Shown here: one piece after another, positions 56,317-64,000 of the stretch
Position numbering within the stretch: position 1 is the stretch's first letter
How the letters are laid out: every line of letters starts with the position of its first letter
Source: Arenibacter latericius DSM 15913
GTDB taxonomy: Bacteria > Bacteroidota > Bacteroidia > Flavobacteriales > Flavobacteriaceae
Assembly: GCF_000424985.1 (NCBI RefSeq)
Contig: NZ_AUKX01000004.1
Coordinates: forward strand, 110,986 to 174,985
Length of the DNA stretch: 64,000 nucleotides
Direction: 5' to 3'
Notes under the pieces: model-generated
The model's database searches: none
Told to the model about the DNA's origin: nothing
What the model saw: only the letters and a program-made list of their open reading frames with translations
Translations under genes and position numbers: made by a program

Positions 56317-56351
56317 ATGGCCCCTGATGTCAGCTACCCTTCCATTGGGCC
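56314..56351 (-). repeat. terminal inverted repeat, right end of transposon
   Basis: Inverted copy of 41986-42023 with 35 of 38 matches; overlaps the tnpA stop codon. Confidence 0.95.
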
Positions 56352-56356
56352 TAGTA
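56352..56356. repeat. target site duplication, right copy (TAGTA)
   Basis: Identical to 41981-41985. Confidence 0.93.
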
Positions 56357-56856
56357 GGTACAACTACACTATTTAGGATATATTCCTTAGATTCTCCAAC
56401 AAGCTCGTTAACTCCAATATCGCCTTGGGCAATAAGTGTTCCTAGATCACTTGAACTTTGATGCACGTTTATATAACCATCTAATTCAAGAATTTGGTCG
56501 AAGCTAATCTTTGTACCGTCTTTTCTAGTAGAAATAATGGTGGTACTTTCTCCTGTAACACCATCTACAGGAGTAAGGTCTACAATGATATCTCCACTCT
56601 CGGCAGCTGAATTAGCATGTATGTGAGCAGGGTGACTGCCTGTAGACGTTCCTTCTAGTTTAAGATTTAAAGTAGCGGTTCCATCAGCGTTTTCAACTAC
56701 TGTAGCAGTACCCTTAATATCACCATTAGAACGAGATTCTAATTGATAAACTTTTGTTTCCCCATTAAATTCCCCAGGTATATTGTCATCATCATCGCTA
56801 CAACTCGTGACTACAATCGCACTTGCAATCGTAAATAAATAAAGTAACTTTTTCAT
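56357..56856 (-). pseudogene. CHRD-domain lipoprotein gene, 5' part, cut off by the transposon
   Basis: Starts at ATG 56856 (an ATG two codons earlier is possible). Lipoprotein leader with lipobox VVTSC, an Asp-rich linker (CSDDDD), then one CHRD repeat (SHPAHIHANSAAESGD, YINVHQSSSDLGTLIAQGDIG). The frame then runs 15 codons into the transposon end ([13 protein letters not shown]) and stops at 56311. As it keeps leader and one whole CHRD domain it might still be exported in short form. The remainder is at 41286-41985. Confidence 0.9.
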
Positions 56857-56995
56857 AAACATATTTTAGGTTAAGATTCAATGTAAAATTACCTTTATGA
56901 AATGTATTTAATTAATAGAGACCGTAAAAGTATTAACCCATATCAACTATAATTGAAATGCACATATTTAACAGTACGACGGTTCCTTCATGTAT

Positions 56996-58309
56996 TTAGG
57001 TTGCCTGCATTGTATTCATTACTTTTTTTCTCTTTCCTGAAGCCAACAAAGGAATTTCATCTACATAGGTTACCGCTATGACGGCATCGTTTCCTAAAAC
57101 ATTCTTGAAATCCTGAAGCATATCATTTTCTCTTTTAAAACTTTCTTCTGAATTGAGTTTAATTTCATAGTATTTTGTTCCTTTTTGAATAAATTGATAC
57201 TGTTTCAATTCAGTATATTCCCACATTATTCCAGAAATAACGTATGAGGACAAAATTTCACCTCGAGTGTTGTAAATCATGTCCATTTTTCTGCCTTCAA
57301 TTTTTTTGAAAATATAATGGGTCCGACCCTCATTTTCTTCTTTTCCTAGCACTCCTAAATCTCCAGTATCGTACCTAATCAATGGCATAGCTTTGTTGAA
57401 AAAATCTGTAATTACTATTCTTCCTGTTTCGCCATTCTTAACGGGAACATCATCTTGTAAGTCCAGCACTTCAATATGGAAACTTCCCAAATTAAGCATG
57501 AAATTGTTTTGAAATTCGCTTGTCTGTTGTGCAATAATTCCATTCTCAATATTAGCATATCGAGACACAACCGGACATCCAAATATTTTCTTCAATGCAG
57601 ATTTTGTGTAATCCTCTAGAGTTTCGGACATAGCGATGACAGAGATTATCCCTGTATTTAGCAGATTTGTAGGGTTCCGATCTAGGTATTTCACAATGGT
57701 ATCTAGAGCAGAGGCATAGGCCAAAATACTTTTTGGAGATTTAGTGGCTTTTAAATTCTCTATAAGCTCTGCTATTTTATGATCATTTAATTCAAACACA
57801 TCTATTGGAATGATGTTTTGTGCTTTTTGGGTGAGTTTTCCTTTTTTATTATGGTCATTCCATATTTTGATATAAATAAATCTAGTCCCAAGGGTATGTC
57901 CCACCAATTCTCCAAAGAAATGTACTTCTGCTGTTCTACGATGTTTTTTGTCAGTATTGTAAGCTATAGTGAAAGGAACACCTGTGGAACCACTAGTAGA
58001 AGCATAATGTATCTTTTCGTTTTGGTAGGCCAATGAACGAAAGGCATCTTTATTATTCTTAATTAAATTTTTATTTGTGATAGGAAATTGGTCTAACCGA
58101 ATATCCTTAAGTCCTAGATCTTTATAAAAGGGAACGGTATTAACACTGTGCTGAAGGATATCTGATAAATATCGTTTTCTTTCTGCAATAGAAAAAGATG
58201 ATCCGTGATCCTCATTTATTTTTTTTAGTGAATTATAATGCCATCGAACCATGGAACCCTTAAAGAAATCTAACAACCAAAAAATAATGTATCTCGCCGA
58301 GGGAATCAT
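56996..58309 (-). CDS. CapK/PaaK-like adenylate-forming enzyme
   Basis: 437 residues. Adenylate-forming motif ASTSGSTGVPFTIAYN near residue 105, and the acceptor loop YDTGDLGVLGKEENEGRTHYIF. This is the phenylacetate-CoA ligase/CapK branch, which activates small acids or works in capsule and polysaccharide synthesis. The first 20 residues are somewhat hydrophobic but not a clear membrane segment. No other polysaccharide or aromatic-acid genes adjoin it, so the substrate is open. Monocistronic. It flanks the transposon target gene. Confidence 0.85.
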   Translation of the reverse strand: MIPSARYIIFWLLDFFKGSMVRWHYNSLKKINEDHGSSFSIAERKRYLSDILQHSVNTVPFYKDLGLKDIRLDQFPITNKNLIKNNKDAFRSLAYQNEKIHYASTSGSTGVPFTIAYNTDKKHRRTAEVHFFGELVGHTLGTRFIYIKIWNDHNKKGKLTQKAQNIIPIDVFELNDHKIAELIENLKATKSPKSILAYASALDTIVKYLDRNPTNLLNTGIISVIAMSETLEDYTKSALKKIFGCPVVSRYANIENGIIAQQTSEFQNNFMLNLGSFHIEVLDLQDDVPVKNGETGRIVITDFFNKAMPLIRYDTGDLGVLGKEENEGRTHYIFKKIEGRKMDMIYNTRGEILSSYVISGIMWEYTELKQYQFIQKGTKYYEIKLNSEESFKRENDMLQDFKNVLGNDAVIAVTYVDEIPLLASGKRKKVMNTMQAT

Positions 58310-58546
58310 ATAGAAAAGTAAAATCTAGTTTAATACAATTCACAAAATACAATTTTAAATCATTTGTCTTTTTTCTAAAGAGTAATTCTAGATAAGGAGC
58401 GTTTTAAACCATATCAACGGTAGCATTTATAAGATTTAATATGGGATAAATAAGGTAGAGGAAGATGTAATCTACTTATAAATGATGTAAGAAATATATA
58501 ATGCGAAAATAAGAATAATATACTATAGATGTAAGTTTTAATACCT

Positions 58547-58560
58547 CTATTTTACATAAT
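58547..58560 (+). repeat. short repeat CTATTTTACATAAT, copy 1
   Basis: Identical 14-mers occur at 58608-58621 and 59797-59810; near-matches in the inverse sense occur near 58660 and 59615. They surround the DUF6642 gene. Confidence 0.5.
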
Positions 58561-58607
58561 GTAAATTATAGAACAAATGTATTGTGTGCAGTTTCCGTAT
58601 AGCTGTG

Positions 58608-58621
58608 CTATTTTACATAAT
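58608..58621 (+). repeat. short repeat CTATTTTACATAAT, copy 2
   Basis: See copy 1 at 58547. Confidence 0.5.
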
Positions 58622-58660
58622 TGTAGATATGATTGCCTTTAGGCTCATATCGTCAACAAT

Positions 58661-58783
58661 TATGTAAAAGGAAACCAACACGCCAGCATCATATATGATC
58701 CCAGCCGCATCAACTCGCCGAAAAATAAAATCACCCACGGGGTAATTCCATTTTCTCGCGTATGTAAAAGGAAACCCACACGC
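58661..58783. repeat. 23-bp direct repeat, two copies 100 bp apart
   Basis: TATGTAAAAGGAAACCnACA plus CGC at 58661-58683 and 58761-58783, one mismatch. The spacer has its own GC-rich part. Starts with the inverse of the TTTTACATA word in the nearby 14-mers, so the two repeat types may be one family. Confidence 0.5.
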
Positions 58784-59006
58784 TACACTTAAATAATTGT
58801 TCTTTATTTGTTGCCTATAATGGTTTATATAAAATATACCTGAGAATTTTATTCCGGTATCTATATAACATTGCTCTAAGTACAGTCTTAACTTCAGAAA
58901 AATCAATACGCCCATATTTCTCATATTCCGTACCATAGCACATAATTTTTGAAATACGCGATTCTCAGGAAGCAGTAATTGATATAAATTTCCGTCCCTA
59001 TACGGT

Positions 59007-59606
59007 TTAATAATACAATCTAAAATCAAGTAATTTGCAGACACTGTAATGTCTTTGATGCAATTCTTCTACAACTTCAAACATATCATCATCTTCCTTA
59101 AATAAGTTAAAGAATGCTAAATCAAGTTTTGAGCTACTTATTCCATTAAATTCATTTCCATAACCAGAAACAGCTTTTGCGCCTGTGATATCTAAAAAAT
59201 ATTGTGCTTCCTCTTCGTCTAGATCTAAGATTTTCGCATTTGAAAAATGCAAAATTTTTCCTTTTAATCTTCCTTCAAAAATCTCTGCAATTTCCTGTAA
59301 ACTATAGTAATAATTATTTAAACAGATACTATTTGCTTCACCTGCCATAACCAAGTAGATTATTTCATAGTCTTTAAAATTATGATCATCCAAGATCAGT
59401 GTATTTATGCTATCTTCTAGTCCTTCAATGGTGTCGCATGTTTTATATATACTTGCTATTCCATATTTCATGGCCAATTGTTCCAAGTTTTCTTGGGCTT
59501 CGGTAACCTTGTCCGTTTCTATTTCATGAACGCCTTCTAGACAATAAATGAAATAATCTGTATCTAAATATTGTTCTTGGGGTAATTGATGTCTTTTCTC
59601 TAACAA
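59007..59606 (-). CDS. DUF6642 family protein
   Basis: 199 residues, acidic, no signal peptide. The beginning, LDTDYFIYCLEGVHEIETDKV, and the middle SGYGNEFNGISSSKLDLAFFNLF fit the DUF6642 family, found in Bacteroidota and of unknown function; the alternating strands and helices suggest a Rossmann-like fold, possibly of caspase-like/CHAT style. Flanked on both sides by short repeats, which raises the chance of mobility. Confidence 0.7.
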   Translation of the reverse strand: MLEKRHQLPQEQYLDTDYFIYCLEGVHEIETDKVTEAQENLEQLAMKYGIASIYKTCDTIEGLEDSINTLILDDHNFKDYEIIYLVMAGEANSICLNNYYYSLQEIAEIFEGRLKGKILHFSNAKILDLDEEEAQYFLDITGAKAVSGYGNEFNGISSSKLDLAFFNLFKEDDDMFEVVEELHQRHYSVCKLLDFRLYY

Positions 59607-59685
59607 GCTTCTGATTTTATGTAAAATATATGAAAAACAAAATTAATGTAACACTGCTATACTTTTAAGCGTTTTCATATAAAAT

Positions 59686-59705
59686 AACATAACATAACAT
59701 AACAT
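59686..59705 (+). repeat. tandem repeat (AACAT)4
   Basis: Four exact AACAT units upstream of the DUF6642 gene (about 80 bases before its start on the minus strand). Such tracts can change length by slippage. Confidence 0.8.
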
Positions 59706-59796
59706 ACATAATGCCTTAGCTCCTTTTATTTACTTTCATTATTACATAGTGGCTCTTTTTCTCCTAATTTTTTAGACTTCAATTGGCATCTAGTTT

Positions 59797-59810
59797 CTAT
59801 TTTACATAAT
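59797..59810 (+). repeat. short repeat CTATTTTACATAAT, copy 3
   Basis: See copy 1 at 58547. Confidence 0.5.
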
Positions 59811-59979
59811 ACAGAACAATTTTAATATATATCACAGAACATTATATTACATTTTACGTTAATGGTCAGCCCGTCTTTAAAGCGATTTTTAAAAAAAGCT
59901 ATCAGGTTATTAAAGTCATCTAATGTTTATACCTAGTAGCTATAATTTATCTTTAGTTCTATATGATATCGTAGTACAT

Positions 59980-60858
59980 TTAAAGCTTTGCTTTAAATGT
60001 CGATGGAGCACTGTTGTGCGGTATATTGGAAATTAATGTTACTTCACGATCTAATCTGAGTCGAACACGACATGATTCACCCCAATAATCAGAAAGTGAA
60101 AACTGAGTCTCATGTAGTCCTGATTCAGCCGGTAGAATATGGTTATTTATGCTAACCGTTCCATGGTCGTTTAACCAAAAATCTTCTTCGGTAAAGTCAT
60201 ATCGAATAAGTAAACTACCATCATATGGAGTACCATATGAAAGTTCTTGTGCTAATTGACTACCTTCTAGTAAATGCCAAATAACTGATCCAGCTGGATT
60301 ATTTTTTATTTTTATATCTGGGTATTCATGGATCGGCACCCCACCTATTGATATAACAACCTTGAACTTTTGCATTTCTTGACCAACGTCACACCCTTCA
60401 GGTAATTGAAAACGAGTCTGATAGTGTACAATACGGTAACGAGGAATCAAAGATATTTCTCTCAAACGAATATCGTTGCCTCCATTTTTATTTTCGACAT
60501 TTACTAAAACTATATGATCAAAAGATCTTTTATCCTCAGGTTCGTCATACGCATGATAAATTTCATAAGTTCCTTCGGGTAACGGATCTACAGGTTCACT
60601 TCCAACTCCAACAGAAAATCGATCAATATCGAAAGGTCGTCCTGGCACTAGGTTTATAGTATCATTTTGTCCATCGCCCCAATCAATATTGATTCGTCGG
60701 GTTTCTGTATCCGTCACAATTGTTGCCTTTGCAACAACACTATCAGTTGTAATCTCAAAGGTTCTTATACTATGGGCAGTTTCTTTTGGAGGCACTGGTT
60801 TAATTGTTTCATAGACTTCTGTTACCGCTTGACTCCTTTGTTTTTTAATCTTTGCCAT
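59980..60858 (-). CDS. hypothetical protein with PKD-like segment
   Basis: 292 residues, no signal peptide. Starts with a basic tail (MAKIKKQRSQ), then an all-beta part with INIDWGDGQNDTINL, which is like the W-G-D-G of PKD domains, and several more strand-rich blocks ending FKAKL. Family not recognised. Contains no cysteine cluster or catalytic motif. It could be a cargo-type or secreted protein lacking a standard signal; this is speculation. Confidence 0.6.
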   Translation of the reverse strand: MAKIKKQRSQAVTEVYETIKPVPPKETAHSIRTFEITTDSVVAKATIVTDTETRRINIDWGDGQNDTINLVPGRPFDIDRFSVGVGSEPVDPLPEGTYEIYHAYDEPEDKRSFDHIVLVNVENKNGGNDIRLREISLIPRYRIVHYQTRFQLPEGCDVGQEMQKFKVVISIGGVPIHEYPDIKIKNNPAGSVIWHLLEGSQLAQELSYGTPYDGSLLIRYDFTEEDFWLNDHGTVSINNHILPAESGLHETQFSLSDYWGESCRVRLRLDREVTLISNIPHNSAPSTFKAKL

Positions 60859-63214
<2,356 letters not shown>

Positions 63215-63238
63215 AAAGTAGTTTTTTAATACAAATAC

Positions 63239-63709
63239 ATGTTTATACCTAAACTTCATTATATATCTCAGGGAGATTCTTCAAAAGTACAATTAGAAAA
63301 TATCCAAAAAGCGTGTACCTCTGGTATAGAATTAGTGCGATTGGGAATAGAAGATATTTCAGGTAAGAAAATGTTGAAATTAGCCCAAGAAGCTAGAGAA
63401 ATAACTTCTCATTTTCAAACGAGATTAATCATTAGTAACGATTATAGGATAGCTAAAGATATTAAAGCAGATGGTGTGTTTTTAGAAAATAATGACTCCT
63501 GCCCTATCCAAACTAGAAAAAAGTTGTACTCCTGGCAAATGGTGGGTGGAATAGCTAATTCTCTACGAGATTGCGAATGGTTAATTAGTAAGGAAGTCGA
63601 TTATATCTGCTTAGGTCCTTTTAAATTAAAACCATCTGATCTCAAATTACACCAGCCTTTAGGATTAACCCGCATTATTCACCAAGAGTTTTTTCTTCAA
63701 GGAATTTGA
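63239..63709 (+). CDS. short ThiE/TenI-like protein
   Basis: 156 residues; thiamine phosphate synthases are usually about 200. Visible parts of the TIM barrel: IPKLHYISQG, IELVRLGIEDI, TRLIISNDYRIAKDIKADGVFLEN and VDYICLGPFKLK. The last strands, with the usual A-I-G-G-I phosphate-binding motif, are missing, because the frame stops at 63709. It may be a truncated or regulatory TenI-like protein. Twenty-four bases behind the FadH-like gene, probably same transcript. Thiamine synthesis activity is doubtful. Confidence 0.65.
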   Translation: MFIPKLHYISQGDSSKVQLENIQKACTSGIELVRLGIEDISGKKMLKLAQEAREITSHFQTRLIISNDYRIAKDIKADGVFLENNDSCPIQTRKKLYSWQMVGGIANSLRDCEWLISKEVDYICLGPFKLKPSDLKLHQPLGLTRIIHQEFFLQGI

Positions 63710-64000
63710 GGATAAATTTTGCATTCCCTGGATTAAGGTAATTTTCCGGGATAGTTTTCCAGCTGTTAGATGAACCTTCTGTAAATTTTAGTGCAGATAT
63801 GACTATTTTTAGTCCTGATATTGTTGAAATTTCCCGATAAGGCATAGGTATCCCAAGACTGATAAACAGTGAGATGAGTAACTTTTAGCCAGAGAGCAAT
63901 TCCTGGAATAGATGCTGGTACACAAAGGCTTTGGAGAGCCGGTAATAAATTCTTCTTTTGGTTATTTTAATGGTAGCACCTATTTTCAGCAGGTGAGTCC
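63710..64000. other. window end, no assigned gene
   Basis: 291 bases. On the minus strand a protein-like frame ends close to the ThiE-like stop (about 63675-63855, with ISGLKIVISALKFTEG) but carries stop codons just upstream; it may be the decayed end of a gene beyond the window. Confidence 0.3.

Larger units (their letters stand above)
41986..56351. mobile_element. complete Tn3-family transposon carrying a peptide (RiPP) export cassette
   Basis: 14,366 bp, bounded by 38-bp terminal inverted repeats and a 5-bp target duplication. The transposition genes (tyrosine recombinase and Tn3-type transposase, + strand) occupy the right third; the cargo on the minus strand occupies the rest. It interrupts a CHRD lipoprotein gene whose frame is restored by excision on paper. 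The exporter genes at about 45-48 kb are visibly richer in G and C than the flanking chromosome, consistent with transfer. All structural parts of the transposon appear intact: both ends, transposase catalytic residues and a candidate recombination site at 52688-52712. Confidence 0.95.
58310..59006. other. repeat-bearing region with no convincing gene
   Basis: About 700 bases. Contains 14-bp repeats and a 23-bp direct repeat (listed). A 143-codon minus frame (58613-59044) crosses both repeat copies and overlaps the next gene; I do not accept it as a gene. Confidence 0.45.
59607..59979. other. intergenic with short repeats
   Basis: 373 AT-rich bases; includes the AACAT tandem repeat and a third copy of the 14-mer (59797-59810). 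No gene seen. Confidence 0.5.

Noticed and set aside
58613..59044. 143-codon frame on the minus strand
   Set aside because: It crosses both copies of a 23-bp direct repeat, overlaps the DUF6642 gene by 38 bases and resembles no family I know; coding is not supported.
58547..59810. CRISPR array
   Set aside because: Repeats are too short and irregularly spaced, and no cas genes are present.

Overview
The window reads as chromosome of a marine-type member of the Flavobacteriaceae (Bacteroidota). Intergenic DNA is AT-rich, several genes carry the Bacteroidota promoter element TAnnTTTG, and typical families of the phylum are present (CarboxypepD_reg TonB receptor, DUF1080, DUF6428, CHRD lipoproteins, GG-leader peptides). 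The genus cannot be fixed from sequence alone. No rRNA, tRNA or CRISPR array was seen.

Layout: 1-4.2 kb, end of an M19 dipeptidase, a LemA/DUF2207 pair and an EamA exporter. 4.6-13.7 kb, two SlyD-like FKBP paralogues, an orphan TonB receptor, a cold-shock-domain protein, a class C-like serine hydrolase and topoisomerase III. 13.9-15.1 kb, a two-gene arsenic-type unit behind an operator-like palindrome. 15.2-25.9 kb, DUF1080 protein, exported Pcm, RNA pseudouridine synthase, a Fur-family regulator with a P1B-4 metal pump, alcohol dehydrogenase, DUF481 protein, M3 peptidase and a D-amino-acid-type aminotransferase. 26-32.7 kb, a DUF4242/cyclase-like/AraC fusion regulator next to a flavin oxidase and cupin, then a TetR-YncB-PfpI operon with operator and terminator. 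32.9-41.2 kb, NhaC antiporter, small Csp, RecQ, phosphoesterase, lipoprotein and SDR.

The main discovery is at 41,986-56,351: a complete Tn3-family transposon of 14,366 bp. It has 38-bp terminal inverted repeats (35 of 38 matching) and a 5-bp target duplication (TAGTA). It sits inside a three-repeat CHRD lipoprotein gene; joining the flanks with one target copy restores the frame exactly (399 codons plus stop). The transposition module is a catalytic-domain-only tyrosine recombinase followed by a 979-aa transposase with visible DDE residues. The cargo, on the opposite strand, is an apparently complete ribosomal-peptide cassette: a 76-aa double-glycine precursor with a six-cysteine core, a VKOR-thioredoxin fusion, a TlpA-like thioredoxin lipoprotein, a C39-peptidase ABC exporter, an HlyD adaptor, a protein with a PqqD-like tail and a two-module glycosyltransferase. 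The combination of glycosyltransferase, disulfide machinery and C39 exporter recalls glycocins, so the best reading is a mobile, candidate glycosylated and disulfide-bonded bacteriocin of Bacteroidota.

Right of the transposon, 56.4-64 kb holds the other half of the CHRD gene, a CapK/PaaK-like adenylate-forming enzyme, a DUF6642 gene among short repeats, an unrecognised protein, a FadH-like flavoenzyme and a short ThiE/TenI-like protein.
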